Positions 10,519 through 19,715 are shown, counted from the first letter of the stretch. The stretch is DNA of 64,000 nt from Longimicrobium sp. (GCF_035474595.1 NZ_DATIND010000149.1:1-64000); one strand, 5' to 3'. A program made the numbers and translations. The notes: generated by a model from the sequence alone, not told the origin.

Positions 10519-11334
10519 ATGCCGCCGACGATCTCCGCAGAGCGCGCGGACGCCGCGTCTCCCACCGATGCCGTGGCGCCGGGAGATGCGGACGTGCCGC
10601 CGCCGCAGCGTGCTTCGCGCGTCCACGTCCTCGCCGAGCACCGGGGGTGGCGCGCGGCGCTGCGCGAGTTCGCGGTGATCGTGGCCGGCGTGATGTGCGC
10701 GCTGGTGGCGCAGGCGTGGTGGCAGGGGCGCGAGGACCGCGGCCGCGAGCGCGACTACCTGCGCCAGCTCCTGGCCGACACGCGCGAGAACGAGCGCCGC
10801 CTGGACGACGCCATCCGCACCGACAGCATCGCCGCGGTGGTGACGGGGCGCGCGGTGGACGCGCTCACCGGCCCCGCCGGCCGCCTCGCCGCGCCGGATT
10901 CGATGGTGGCGTGGGTGACGGGCGCGGGCGCCGCCAGCAGCTACCAGCCGCTGGACGGCAACTACCGCGCGCTGGTCGGCACCGGCGACCTGCGGCTGGT
11001 GCGCAACGACTCGCTCCGCGCGCTGCTCGCGTCGTACGCCTCGTCGCTGGAGAGCGAGGGCGCGCGCCAGGGGCAGCTCCGCGAGACGATCACGGCGCAG
11101 GCAGGGCCGATGACGCTCGCCTTCCCGTTCATGCGCCGCGTGTTCCTGCACGACGTCAGCGCGGCGGGGGTGGACGTCGCCCGCCTGCGCGCCGACCCGC
11201 GGGCGGTGGAGGTGCTCTTCAGCCTGCAGGCGGCGGCGTCGAACCGCCTCTCCGGGCTGCACGGCCTGCGCGACCAGACGCGCCGCCTCCGCCGCGCGCT
11301 GGAGGCCGAGCCCGCGGCGCGCGGCGGCCGCTGA
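10519..11334 (+). CDS. Single-pass membrane protein with coiled-coil-like region (DUF6090-like)
   Basis: The 271-residue product has a Pro- and Ala-rich start and one membrane helix at about residues 51-68 (EFAVIVAGVMCALVAQAWW). A long charged helical region follows, starting REDRGRERDYLRQLL. The pattern of a helix ending in Trp residues followed by a helical soluble part resembles DUF6090-type proteins; that family assignment is tentative and the function unknown. It begins 2 bp after dtd. Confidence 0.75.
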   Translation: MPPTISAERADAASPTDAVAPGDADVPPPQRASRVHVLAEHRGWRAALREFAVIVAGVMCALVAQAWWQGREDRGRERDYLRQLLADTRENERRLDDAIRTDSIAAVVTGRAVDALTGPAGRLAAPDSMVAWVTGAGAASSYQPLDGNYRALVGTGDLRLVRNDSLRALLASYASSLESEGARQGQLRETITAQAGPMTLAFPFMRRVFLHDVSAAGVDVARLRADPRAVEVLFSLQAAASNRLSGLHGLRDQTRRLRRALEAEPAARGGR

Positions 11335-11363
11335 CCGCAAACCACGCTTCTTCCGACGAATCG

Positions 11364-11972
11364 ATGACGGATACGGATACGCCGCCGCCCATCGTGCTGG
11401 CCTCGCAGTCTCCCCGGCGCGCCGAGCTGATCGGGCGGCTGGGGCTGGAGTTCGAGGTCTTCCCCGCCGACATCGACGAGAGCTACCGCGACGGCGAGAT
11501 GCCCCCCGAGCACGCCGAGCGCCTGGCGCGCGAGAAGGCGGAGACCATCGCCGCCACGCACCCGCACGCGCTGGTGGTGGGCTCCGACACCATCGTGGTG
11601 ATCGACGGCGCGGTGCTGGGCAAGCCGCGCGACCGCGAACAGGCGGTGGACATGCTGATGCGCCTCTCCGGCCGCGACCACGAGGTGTGCACCGGCGTCG
11701 CCATCGCCATGGACGGCCGCGTGGAGAGTGGGCTGGAGCGGGTGCGCGTCCGCTTCCGCACGCTCGACCGCGAGGCATGCGAGGCGTACGTGGCCACCGG
11801 CGAGCCGATGGACAAGGCCGGCGCCTACGGCATCCAGGGCTTCGGCAGCGCCATCGTCGAAGGCATCGAGGGCGACTACTTCGCGGTGATGGGCCTCCCC
11901 GTCGTGCGCATGCTGGCGCTGATCGAGCGCTTCGGATGGCGGTACGGCTTCGGGCGGCTGGTGCGGGGGTGA
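11364..11972 (+). CDS. maf: Maf family nucleoside triphosphate pyrophosphatase
   Basis: Maf proteins hydrolyse dTTP/UTP or modified nucleotides to monophosphates. The 202-residue protein has the N-terminal signature LASQSPRRAELI, the DIDES segment, the GSDTIVV active-site motif and the KAGAYGIQGFG loop of the Maf/Ham1 superfamily. The KAGAYGIQG form with a YhdE-like loop suggests a dTTP/UTP type, though this cannot be settled from motifs alone. It starts 29 bp after the preceding gene and is followed by a repeat. Confidence 0.93.
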   Translation: MTDTDTPPPIVLASQSPRRAELIGRLGLEFEVFPADIDESYRDGEMPPEHAERLAREKAETIAATHPHALVVGSDTIVVIDGAVLGKPRDREQAVDMLMRLSGRDHEVCTGVAIAMDGRVESGLERVRVRFRTLDREACEAYVATGEPMDKAGAYGIQGFGSAIVEGIEGDYFAVMGLPVVRMLALIERFGWRYGFGRLVRG

Positions 11973-12017
11973 CACTTGGCGAGAGACGGAGAAATCGGAG
12001 AGGACTGCTCCGCGAAA

Positions 12018-12074
12018 GGCGGCTGAAGCCGCGGCAACAACGACGGAAAGCCTCGCAAACTGCGCGAGGCTTCA
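12018..12074 (-). repeat. Two-hairpin repeat, type A, copy 2
   Basis: Reverse orientation. GCGGCTGAAGCCGC is followed by a GGCAACAAC linker and the GCCTCGC/GCGAGGC hairpin. Confidence 0.85.
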
Positions 12075-12184
12075 ACTGCGATGGGCAGGTGCGGGCCGAG
12101 GGTGGTCTCGCACCGATGCCGCAGGTCGGGAATCCGCCATATCATCTAACCGGCTCGAACTGCAGAGGAACGCGAGGCACCGCG

Positions 12185-12418
12185 ATGACGCAGCCCTACG
12201 AAGGCTACACGGCTACGGTGGAATTCGACTCCGACGAGATGGTGCTCCACGGCCGTCTCGAAAATATCCGGGATGTCGTCACGTTTCACGCTTCCTCCGT
12301 CGACGAGGTTCAGCCGGCGTTCGTCGAAGCCGTGGACGATTACCTGGCGCTGTGCGAGGAACGAGGTGAAGAGCCGGACGTGCCCTCGCGCTGGTCGGAC
12401 GGAGGAGACGGCCGATGA
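12185..12418 (+). CDS. HicB-family antitoxin-like protein without HicA
   Basis: The 77-residue protein has the compact HicB fold signature: YEGYTATVEFDSDE, then HGRLENIRDVVTFHA and the helix VDEVQPAFVEAVDDYLALC. HicB normally binds and blocks the mRNA interferase HicA. The upstream 210 bp contain only a repeat and no HicA-sized frame with a double-stranded-RNA-binding-like motif, so this is a solitary HicB. Its stop overlaps the glpK start (ATGA), which couples their translation. A regulatory rather than antitoxin role is possible. Confidence 0.82.
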   Translation: MTQPYEGYTATVEFDSDEMVLHGRLENIRDVVTFHASSVDEVQPAFVEAVDDYLALCEERGEEPDVPSRWSDGGDGR

Positions 12419-13905
12419 TCCTCGCCATCGACCAGGGTACCACGGGCACCACGTGCCTGGTGATCGACCGCGACGGGCGGGTGCGCGGGCGGGCGTACAG
12501 CGAGTTCACCCAGCACTTCCCCCGCCCCGGCTGGGTGGAGCACGACGCGGCCGAGATCTGGGAGGTGACGAAGCGCGTCGCGCGCGTGGCCGCCGCGCAC
12601 GCGGGGACGACCGTCGATGCGCTCGCGGGGATCGGCATCACCAACCAGCGCGAGACGGTGGTGCTGTGGGACCGCGCGACCGGCGAGCCGCTGCACCACG
12701 CGCTGGTCTGGCAGGACGGCCGCACCGCGGAGCTCTGCAGGAAGATGAAGGAGGACGGGCGCGAGGACGACGTCCGCACGCGCACCGGGCTGGTCATCGA
12801 CCCGTACTTCAGCGCGACCAAGCTGGCCTGGCTGCTGGACCACGTCCCCGGCGCGCGGGCACGCGCGGAGGCCGGGGAGCTCGCGGCGGGGACCATCGAC
12901 ACGTGGCTCGTCTGGAAGATGACGGGCGGCCGCCTCCACCTGACCGACCGCACCAACGCCAGCCGCACCCTCCTCTACTCGCTGGACGACGACGCGTGGG
13001 ACCCCGCGCTGCTGGATCTCTTCGGCATCCCCGCCGCCGTTCTGCCGGAGATCCGCTCGTCGTCCGAGGTGTACGGCGCCACCGACGGCGCCGCGTTCGA
13101 GGGCGAGGCGCCGGTGGCCGGGATCGCGGGCGACCAGCAGGCGGCGCTGTATGGCCACGGCTGCTGGACGCCGGGGGAAGGGAAGAACACCTACGGAACC
13201 GGCGCCTTCCTCCTGGTCCACACGGGCGACAAGCGCGTCCCCAGCCGCCACGGGATGCTGACCACGGCGGCGTGCGGCCCGCGCGGGGAGCGGGCGTACG
13301 CGCTGGAGGGCTCCATCTTCATCGCCGGCGCGGCGGTCCAGTGGCTGCGTGACGGCCTCGGCATCCTGCACGACGCGGCCGAGACCGAGGCGCTGGCGCG
13401 GTCGCTGGAATCCAACGACGGCGTCTACCTGGTCCCCGCCTTCACCGGGCTGGGGGCGCCGCACTGGGAGCCGCGCGCGCGGGGAACGCTCTTCGGGCTC
13501 ACGCGCGGCACCGGGCGGGCGCACCTGGCCCGCGCCGCGCTCGAGGCGATGGCCTTTTCCACCCACGACGTGGTGCAGGCGATGGAGGGCGACGCCGGCG
13601 TGCGCATGCCGGAGCTGCGCGTGGACGGCGGCGCGGCGGCCAACGACTGGCTGATGCAGTTCCAGGCCGACGTGCTGGGCATCCCCGTGCGCCGGCCGCG
13701 GCTGGTGGAGATGACGGCGCGCGGCGCGGCGGGGCTCGCCGGCGTGGCCACGGGGTTCTGGGCGAGTCCCGAGGAGTTCGACGCGGCGCGGCCGGAGGAG
13801 TCGGCGTTCGAGCCGGGGATGGAGGACGGTGCGCGGGCGGAGGTGCTCGCGGGGTGGCAGCGCGCGGTGGATGCCGCGTGCGCCTGGGCAAACGGAGGGG
13901 GATGA
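12415..13905 (+). CDS. glpK: Glycerol kinase
   Basis: GlpK phosphorylates glycerol to sn-glycerol 3-phosphate, committing it to glycolysis or lipid synthesis. The 496-residue protein has the family length, the N-terminal phosphate-binding loop AIDQGTTGTTC, the substrate-binding ITNQRE segment, the GDQQAALYG motif and the C-terminal FGGY-type signature around DGGAAANDWLMQFQAD. No facilitator or dehydrogenase gene lies nearby. It is unusual in being translationally coupled to a solitary hicB upstream and to a small YfiM-like gene downstream. Confidence 0.96.
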   Translation: MILAIDQGTTGTTCLVIDRDGRVRGRAYSEFTQHFPRPGWVEHDAAEIWEVTKRVARVAAAHAGTTVDALAGIGITNQRETVVLWDRATGEPLHHALVWQDGRTAELCRKMKEDGREDDVRTRTGLVIDPYFSATKLAWLLDHVPGARARAEAGELAAGTIDTWLVWKMTGGRLHLTDRTNASRTLLYSLDDDAWDPALLDLFGIPAAVLPEIRSSSEVYGATDGAAFEGEAPVAGIAGDQQAALYGHGCWTPGEGKNTYGTGAFLLVHTGDKRVPSRHGMLTTAACGPRGERAYALEGSIFIAGAAVQWLRDGLGILHDAAETEALARSLESNDGVYLVPAFTGLGAPHWEPRARGTLFGLTRGTGRAHLARAALEAMAFSTHDVVQAMEGDAGVRMPELRVDGGAAANDWLMQFQADVLGIPVRRPRLVEMTARGAAGLAGVATGFWASPEEFDAARPEESAFEPGMEDGARAEVLAGWQRAVDAACAWANGGG

Positions 13906-14240
13906 CGATGGACAAGCTGCTGCTCTGCCTGTGCTTCTCGCTGGGCGGCCAACACGGCGCCGCCGCCCGCCAACCCGGCGACCGCCTGTTCGGCGAGGAC
14001 AAGCTCCAGCACTTCTTCGCCTCGTTCCTGGTGACGAGCCTGGCGGGCGCGGGCGCGCGGCTGGCGGGCGCGGACCACCGCACCAGCCTGATCGTGGGCG
14101 CGGGGACCGGCGCGGCGGCCGGCGTGGCCAAGGAGCTGCTCGATACGCGCGATCCACGTGACACGGCCTCGGTTCTGGACCTCGCGTGGGACCTGGGCGG
14201 TGTCGGCTTTGCCACCGTCGTTTCCGCACAGGCGAAGTAG
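13902..14240 (+). CDS. YfiM/DUF2279-like small protein
   Basis: The product has up to 112 residues, starting at the ATG in the ATGA overlap with glpK (a second in-frame ATG lies 6 bp later). The segment DKLQHFFASFLVTSLAGAGA followed by GAGTGAAAGVAKELLDTR and a conserved DLAWDLGG resembles the YfiM/DUF2279 lipoprotein family, with two amphipathic to hydrophobic helices. The usual N-terminal lipobox is not clear here. Function is unknown; coupling to glpK suggests only co-expression. Confidence 0.7.
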   Translation: MTMDKLLLCLCFSLGGQHGAAARQPGDRLFGEDKLQHFFASFLVTSLAGAGARLAGADHRTSLIVGAGTGAAAGVAKELLDTRDPRDTASVLDLAWDLGGVGFATVVSAQAK

Positions 14241-14273
14241 GTTCGGGCGGTCCACACGAGACGGTGACGGCGG

Positions 14274-14678
14274 ATGGAGCAGAGCGAGCTGCAGGCGATA
14301 CCCGAGGTGCCCGCGCGGCTGGTGTTCATGGGCGGGCAGGCGAGCGAGGCGAGGGCCAGGGTGCTGGAGCGGAGCGGCCACTGGCGCCGCGCGCAGATGC
14401 TGAAGGACCTGGCGCTGCTCCTCCTCATCCCCATCGTGATCTGGATTCCCCCGCACTTTCCCTGGCCGATCGTGGTCGCGGCGGTGGCGGCGTTCCGCGC
14501 GTTCAACCACATGCGCGAGTACCGCACGCTGCTGTCGCTCCACGGACCGTGCCCCAAGTGCGGCACCGTGCAGGACTTCACCGAGCTGGGGCGGATGGGG
14601 AACCCGCACAAGGTGACCTGCGCCAGCTGCCGCTGGGACCTGTACGTCGAGGTCGCCCGCGCGAGCGAAGCCACGTAG
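14274..14678 (+). CDS. Membrane protein with C-terminal zinc ribbon
   Basis: The 134-residue product has a helical N-terminal third and a hydrophobic hairpin at about residues 45-76 (LALLLLIPIVIWIPPHF, then IVVAAVAAF). A cytoplasmic-type zinc ribbon with CPKCG and CASC pairs near residues 93 and 116 follows. No family name is recognised. It may be an anchored zinc-binding adaptor. It is separated from the YfiM-like gene by 33 bp and closed by a hairpin. Confidence 0.75.
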   Translation: MEQSELQAIPEVPARLVFMGGQASEARARVLERSGHWRRAQMLKDLALLLLIPIVIWIPPHFPWPIVVAAVAAFRAFNHMREYRTLLSLHGPCPKCGTVQDFTELGRMGNPHKVTCASCRWDLYVEVARASEAT

Positions 14679-14702
14679 TCCCCAAAGCGCTGCCGGATCG
14701 CA

Positions 14703-14753
14703 CGCAGAGAAGCGGAGCGGCGGAGGGAACTCCTCCGTGCTCCGCTTCTCCGC
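14703..14753 (+). terminator. Terminator-like inverted repeat
   Basis: AGAAGCGGAGC pairs with GCTCCGCTTCT, with further pairing towards the loop. It resembles the hairpins at 9906 and 51721 in sequence. Confidence 0.55.
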
Positions 14754-14843
14754 GTGATCCTGCTGTCCTGTCTTCCCAACCATACCGGTTGAGGATGAAA
14801 GGAGATCGGTGGTGAGCGCCGATGCCGCGGAGTGAGCGGATCA

Positions 14844-14900
14844 GCCTCGCGCAGTTTGCGAGGCTTCCCGTGGTTGTTGCTGCGATTTCAGTCGCCGGTG
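14844..14900 (+). repeat. Two-hairpin repeat, type A, copy 3
   Basis: It carries GCCTCGC/GCGAGGC, the GTTGTTGCTGC linker and a second hairpin GCGATTTCAGTCGC. A fragment of the 70-bp repeat (GGCCGGCCACAC ... GCAGGCCGAAGGA) follows at about 14930-14990. Confidence 0.85.
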
Positions 14901-15055
14901 GCCGGCCGCGCGCGGAACTTTCCTTTCAGGCCGGCCACACCATCGTTGCCCGCGCACGAGCGGCAGCAGGCCGAAGGACCTACAGGCGAGATCGCCCGTG
15001 CACTGCCGGATTGCGTGATCCCCGGATTCGGCATCGAAACACATCTTTCAGAATA

Positions 15056-15099
15056 TGTCAAAGAAAACGTTGACAAACTGTGGTAAGGCAGCGTAGGCT
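15056..15099 (+). promoter_or_regulatory. Promoter with operator-like inverted repeat
   Basis: TTGACA (15070-15075) and TAGGCT (15094-15099) with 18-bp spacing form a plausible sigma-70-type promoter. TGTCAA at 15056-15061 mirrors the -35 TTGACA across 8 bp, which could be a regulator site. This is one of the few AT-rich spots in the region. Confidence 0.5.
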
Positions 15100-15129
15100 T
15101 ATCTCCACACCACAACGCGGAGGCGCTGG

Positions 15130-16716
15130 ATGGGCGGCGAGAAGCAGGAGCTGGAAGGCCCGGACCTGATGCAGGGCGTGCCGCTGGACGACATCGGCGA
15201 CGGCGGGATCCTCACCGGGCACGCGAACGGGGAGCCGGTCGTGGTCGTCCGCACGGGCGGCGAGGTGTTCGCGCTGGACGCCAATTGCACGCACTACGGC
15301 GTGCCGCTGGGCGGCGGGGTCGTGGTGGACGGGACCATCCGCTGCCCCGCGCACCACTCGCGCTTCGACCTGCGCACCGGCGAGGCCGTAGCCGCGCCGG
15401 CGCTGCGCCCGGCCGGGTGCTGGAACGCCGAGGTGCGCGAGGGCCGCGTCTTCGTCACCGGCAGGCGCGACGCGCAGCCGAAGGCGCCGGCGGTCGACGC
15501 GCCGGCCGAGATGCCGCGCTCCATCGTCATCGTCGGCGCGGGGGCGGCGGGAAGCGCGTGCGCGGAGATGCTGCGCCGCGAGGGCTTCGCCGGCGCGGTG
15601 ACGATGATCGACGCGACGGCGGACGGGCCCGTCGACCGGCCGAATCTTTCCAAGGACTACCTGGCCGGGAACGCGCCGGAGGAGTGGATCCCCCTCTTCC
15701 CGCCCGAGTGGTACGCCGAGAACCGCATCGACCTGGTCCTCGGCACCCGCGTGGTGGGGATCGATGCGGCGGAGCGGCGCGTGAAGCTGATGAACGGCCG
15801 CACCTGCGGCTACGACGCGCTGCTGATCGCCACGGGCTCGGAGCCGGTGCGCCTTCCCGTTTCGCAGCGCGAGGTGCCGCACCTGTTCTACCTGCGCTCG
15901 CTGGCCGACAGCCGCGCCATCATCCGCGCCGCGGAATCGGCTAAGAAAGCGGTGGTGGTCGGCAGCAGCTTCATCGGGCTGGAGGTGGCGGCGTCGCTCC
16001 GCGCGCGGGGGCTGGAGGTGAACGTGGTCAGCCACGAGCCGCTGCCGCTGGGCAACATCCTTGGGCCCGAGCTGGGTTGGAACATCCAGCGGCTGCACCA
16101 GGACCACGGGGTGAAGTTCCACCTGAAGGACGGCGTGCAGGCGATCGACGGGAAGACGGTGACGCTGAAGAGCGGCCCGTCGCTCGAGGCCGACCTGGTG
16201 GTGGTGGGAATCGGCGTGCGGCCGGGGATCGCGCTGGGGCAGTGGGCCGGGCTGAAGGTGGAGGGCGGGATCGTGGTCGACGAGTTCCTGCGCACCAGCG
16301 CGCCGGGGATCTGGGCGGCGGGCGACGTGTGCCGCTGGCCGGACGCGTGGACCGGGCAGAACATCCGCTCCGAGCACTGGGTGGTGGGCCAGCGGCAGGG
16401 GCAGACCGCCGCGCGCAACATGCTGGGCCGCCGCGAGGCCTTCCGTGCCGCGCCGTTCTTCTGGAGCACGCACTACGACGTAACCATCAGCTACGTGGGC
16501 CACGCGGAGAAGTGGGACGCCATCGAGATCGACGGCGACCCCCGCGCGAACGACTGCACGGCCGTCTACCGCAAGGGCGGAAAGCCGCTCGCCATCGCCA
16601 CCATCGCCCGCGACCGCACCAGTCTGTGCGCCGAGGCGGGGATCGAGGCCGCCGACCTCGCCGCCGTCGAGGCCGCGATCCGCGGGGACGCGCGCGCGGC
16701 GGCGGGCGTCGGGTGA
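15130..16716 (+). CDS. Rieske [2Fe-2S] FAD/NAD(P)-dependent oxidoreductase (AIFM3-like)
   Basis: The 528-residue protein fuses an N-terminal Rieske domain to a pyridine nucleotide-disulfide-type flavoprotein reductase. Rieske ligands are C53-x-H55 and C72-x2-H75. The FAD-binding GAGAAG lies at about 136-141, an NAD(P)-binding VVVGSSFIGLE near 284 and the second FAD motif GIWAAGDVC near 398. The C-terminal domain resembles that of ferredoxin reductases that lack the redox dithiol. This architecture matches human AIFM3-like reductases and bacterial homologues. The electron acceptor is unknown; it stands alone behind its own promoter. Confidence 0.9.
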   Translation: MGGEKQELEGPDLMQGVPLDDIGDGGILTGHANGEPVVVVRTGGEVFALDANCTHYGVPLGGGVVVDGTIRCPAHHSRFDLRTGEAVAAPALRPAGCWNAEVREGRVFVTGRRDAQPKAPAVDAPAEMPRSIVIVGAGAAGSACAEMLRREGFAGAVTMIDATADGPVDRPNLSKDYLAGNAPEEWIPLFPPEWYAENRIDLVLGTRVVGIDAAERRVKLMNGRTCGYDALLIATGSEPVRLPVSQREVPHLFYLRSLADSRAIIRAAESAKKAVVVGSSFIGLEVAASLRARGLEVNVVSHEPLPLGNILGPELGWNIQRLHQDHGVKFHLKDGVQAIDGKTVTLKSGPSLEADLVVVGIGVRPGIALGQWAGLKVEGGIVVDEFLRTSAPGIWAAGDVCRWPDAWTGQNIRSEHWVVGQRQGQTAARNMLGRREAFRAAPFFWSTHYDVTISYVGHAEKWDAIEIDGDPRANDCTAVYRKGGKPLAIATIARDRTSLCAEAGIEAADLAAVEAAIRGDARAAAGVG

Positions 16717-17106
16717 ACATCGGCGATGACGAGAGGGATCGGGGATCGGGATCGGGGGATGGCGATGGTGCGCGTCCGCGGCATCGCGCCCTCTCCGGCC
16801 GGCTTAGGCCGTCCACCTCTCCCGTACCGGGAGAGGTAGCTTCCACGCCTCTCCGGCACTCCGAAGCGTCGGCGTGAGGATAGGTTGCAGGCTGCGCCGA
16901 TGGCGTGGCAGCCCCCCTCGCCCGGTACGGGAGAGGGCGAGCGCTCCAAGGCGCGGGGAGAGGGCGGCGCGAGAGCCGCGGAAACCCTCCATCGCCCCGA
17001 TTGCGCTGAGTTTCCAGGCCCGGTGATCGACATCGACCAGACACGCCGGGGCTCGAATCCGGATCTGTATTCGTTCCAACGACTTTCAACCGAAAGAGGG
17101 ATGGGA
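16717..17106. other. Intergenic region with palindromic CTCTCCCGTACCGGGAGAG elements
   Basis: The hairpin CTCTCCCG-TAC-CGGGAGAG lies at about 16817-16835. A related one (TCGCCC GGTAC GGGAGAGGGCGA) lies at about 16919-16941. No gene is seen; the last bases carry an AAGAGGG ribosome binding site for folE. Confidence 0.5.
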
Positions 17107-17754
17107 ATGGCGATCGGCACATCCGCGGCGGCGCGGCTGGAGGGGACGGACGACCTGCGCGCGCGGCGCATCTTCGACGTGGACGCGGCGCGGGAGGAGA
17201 TGGCGGACCTCGTGCGGCGCCAGCTGGAGCTGGTCGGCGAGGACCCGGAGCGCGACGGGCTGCTGCGCACGCCCGAGCGCGTGGCCAGGTCGCTGGCCGC
17301 GCTCACCAGCGGCTACGCGATGGACGTGCGCGACGTGGTGGGGCAGGGCGTGTTCGAGGAGTCGCACGACGCCATGGTGATGGTGCGCGACATCGAGATG
17401 TACTCGCTGTGCGAGCACCACCTGCTCCCCTTCTTCGGCAAGGTGCACGTGGCCTACGTGCCCGACGGCAAGATCATCGGCCTCAGCAAGCTGCCGCGCA
17501 TCGTGGAGGTGTTCGCGCGCCGGCTGCAGGTGCAGGAGCGGCTGACGCAGCAGATCGCCGACGCCATCCAGGAGGTGCTGCAGCCGCGCGGCGTGGGTGT
17601 GGTGGTGGAGGCCGCGCACCTGTGCATGATGATGCGCGGCGTGGAGAAGCAGAACTCGTCGACCATCACCAGCGCGCTGCGCGGCGTGTTCCGCGACGAC
17701 GGCCGCACGCGCGACGAGTTCCTGCGCCTGGCGCACGCGCCGCCGGGGCGCTGA
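17107..17754 (+). CDS. folE: GTP cyclohydrolase I
   Basis: FolE converts GTP to 7,8-dihydroneopterin triphosphate, the first step to folate and related pterins. Zinc ligands C102, H105 (in [10 protein letters not shown]) and C173 (in AHLCMMMRG) are intact, as is [20 protein letters not shown] choose ATG 17107 (215 residues) because the AAGAGGG ribosome binding site abuts the earlier in-frame ATG at 17101 and is well spaced for 17107. It is monocistronic in appearance: 78 bp separate it from the next gene. Confidence 0.96.
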   Translation: MAIGTSAAARLEGTDDLRARRIFDVDAAREEMADLVRRQLELVGEDPERDGLLRTPERVARSLAALTSGYAMDVRDVVGQGVFEESHDAMVMVRDIEMYSLCEHHLLPFFGKVHVAYVPDGKIIGLSKLPRIVEVFARRLQVQERLTQQIADAIQEVLQPRGVGVVVEAAHLCMMMRGVEKQNSSTITSALRGVFRDDGRTRDEFLRLAHAPPGR

Positions 17755-17832
17755 GGGGGAGGAGGACAGCGGCCGCCGCCGCGGGCGCAGAGGGGCGCGC
17801 GCGGCGGCCGGCCCGGAACCAGGGAGGACGCC

Positions 17833-19005
17833 ATGCAGGGCCGCACCGTCCGTTCGCCGCACCGAAGGGCCATTCTGTTTTCGATTGCCGCGCTCACGCT
17901 GCTGGGGGCGTGCAGCGACGGGCCCGACGCTCCGTCTGAGGAGACGCTCGCCCGCGGGCGCGACGTGTTCCGCAACAACACCTTCGGCAACGAGAGGTTC
18001 TGGACCGACACGCTGCACATGAACCAGGTGATCGAGTCCGCCGTGGACCCGGTCACCGCGCTGGCCGTGGGGCTGAAGGTGGACGCCGACAAGCTGCCGC
18101 CGGGGATCCTGGGGCAGGTGGACCTGCACAGCCCCGCGACCACGGTGGCGTTGCTGAAGCTGGACGCCGTGGTGGGCGTGAAGGCGCAGGTCGACGCGAA
18201 CAACCACATCACGCGCATGGGGGTGACCTGCGCGCTCTGCCACTCGAACGTGGACAACTCGGTGGCGCCGGGGATCGGGCGGCGGATGGACGGGTGGGCG
18301 AACCACGACCTGGACCCGGGGAAGATCCTCTCCCTGTCGCCCGCGCTGAAGGACCCGGCGGTGCAGGCGGTGCTGCTCTCGTGGGGGCCCGGGCGCTACG
18401 ACGCGCGCTGGAACATCGACGGTCGCAACGGGCCGGTGGTGATCCCGCCCGCGTACGGCCTGCACGACGTGGCGCTGGAGACGTACACCGGCGAGGGGCC
18501 CATCTCCTACTGGAACCGCTACGTGGCCGTCACGCAGATGCACGGGCAGGGCTCGTTCCGCGACGAACGCCTGCACCTGGACATCCAGCAGTCGCCCGAC
18601 CTGGTGGACCCCGTGCTGGCGGTGCTGCGCGACTACCAGCACAGCCTGCAGGCGCCCGCGCCGCCGGCGGGGAGCTTCGACGCGGGGGCCGCGGCGCGCG
18701 GCAGGGTGGTGTTCGAGGGGAAGGGACGCTGCTCCGGCTGCCATTCGGGGAGCGCCCTCACCGACGCGGGCGCGCGGCTGCACGCCCCGGCCGAGACGGG
18801 GATGGAGCCCACGTGGGCCGAGCGCGGCACCACGGGGAAGTACCGCACCACGCCGCTGCGTGCCCTGTGGCAGCACGCGCCCTACTTCCACGACGGGAGC
18901 GCGCCCACCCTGGCCGACGTGGTGGGGCACTACGACACCGTCCTGGGGCTGAACCTGACCGCGCAGGAGCGGGCGGAGCTGGTCGAGTACCTGAAGTCGC
19001 TGTAG
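17833..19005 (+). CDS. Di-heme cytochrome c peroxidase-like lipoprotein
   Basis: The 390-residue protein has a lipobox (LLGAC, Cys27) and two c-heme sites, C133-x2-C136-H137 and C300-x2-C303-H304. The arrangement and the C-terminal KYRTTPLRALW...YFHDGS segment are those of the bacterial di-heme cytochrome c peroxidase/MauG superfamily. Spacing between hemes is larger than usual and the N-terminal heme domain is unusual, so peroxidase activity is not assured. It lies just upstream of the maturation operon that would supply its hemes. Confidence 0.85.
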   Translation: MQGRTVRSPHRRAILFSIAALTLLGACSDGPDAPSEETLARGRDVFRNNTFGNERFWTDTLHMNQVIESAVDPVTALAVGLKVDADKLPPGILGQVDLHSPATTVALLKLDAVVGVKAQVDANNHITRMGVTCALCHSNVDNSVAPGIGRRMDGWANHDLDPGKILSLSPALKDPAVQAVLLSWGPGRYDARWNIDGRNGPVVIPPAYGLHDVALETYTGEGPISYWNRYVAVTQMHGQGSFRDERLHLDIQQSPDLVDPVLAVLRDYQHSLQAPAPPAGSFDAGAAARGRVVFEGKGRCSGCHSGSALTDAGARLHAPAETGMEPTWAERGTTGKYRTTPLRALWQHAPYFHDGSAPTLADVVGHYDTVLGLNLTAQERAELVEYLKSL

Positions 19006-19234
19006 CGGGGCCGGCGGCAGAGCGCCCCGGAGGCGGGACGGCGGTGGAAGCGCGCGGAGCGCTCCACCGCGCGTTTCCGGCGCAACCCGCTCGCCGCGCG
19101 CGATTTGTCCACCGGCACCGGGGCGACCTCGCGTGCACGCCCGCGCGCCGTTGCGCACCTGGCGCGCGGGCGGCTCACCGTCCGCTAATCTCCGCGACCG
19201 CGCGGAAAGCCTTTCTGCACAGCTTTTTCGGGTG

Positions 19235-19240
19235 TATATT
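19235..19240 (+). promoter_or_regulatory. Possible -10 element of the ccm operon
   Basis: TATATT preceded by TG lies 41 bp before the ccmE start in an AT-richer patch. The -35 candidate (TTTCTG, 17 bp upstream) is poor. Confidence 0.35.
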
Positions 19241-19280
19241 GCCGCACTCCGGAGCGTACATTCTCGCGGGAGAGATTCCT

Positions 19281-19715
19281 GTGAAAAAGCAGAGCAGATT
19301 TGTCGCGGGCGGCGTGCTGCTGGCCGGCGTGGTGGGTTATCTCATGGTCACCGGGATGAAGGACTCGATGACCTACTACCTGACGCCCGCCGAGCTCTCG
19401 GCGCGCCTCGTGGCCAACCCCACCTTCGCCGAAGACGCGGGGGTGCGGGTGGGCGGCCGCGTGGTGCCCGGAAGCGTGAGCTTCGACCAGAAGACGCTGG
19501 ACCTGCGCTTCACCATGGTCGACATCGCCACCGGGCGCGAGACCTTTCCCGTCCACTACAACGGCCCGCTCCCCGACACCTTCAAGGAGGGGCGCGACGT
19601 GGTGGTCGAGGGGCGCTACCGCAAGGGCGGGACGTTCGAGGCCGCGCAGGTGCTGACCAAGTGCGGCTCGCGCTACGAGGCCGCCGAATCCGACTTCAAG
19701 GGCAAGCAGTCGTGA
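19281..19715 (+). CDS. ccmE: Cytochrome c maturation heme chaperone CcmE, CxxxY variant
   Basis: CcmE carries heme on the outer side of the membrane and hands it to CcmF. The 144-residue protein has a signal anchor at about 8-25 and the beta-barrel segments VRVGGRVVPGS and FPVHYNGPLPDTF. In place of the usual heme-binding HxxxY it has C128-G-S-R-Y132, so the covalent heme ligand would be Cys. Such CxxxY CcmEs are known from Desulfovibrio-type and archaeal systems. The GTG start follows an AGAGAT site, and the stop overlaps ccmF by GTGA. Confidence 0.92.
   Translation: MKKQSRFVAGGVLLAGVVGYLMVTGMKDSMTYYLTPAELSARLVANPTFAEDAGVRVGGRVVPGSVSFDQKTLDLRFTMVDIATGRETFPVHYNGPLPDTFKEGRDVVVEGRYRKGGTFEAAQVLTKCGSRYEAAESDFKGKQS

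Noticed and set aside
17086-19158. 690-codon minus-strand frame over folE and the di-heme cytochrome
   Set aside because: Compositional shadow; the plus-strand genes have all family motifs.
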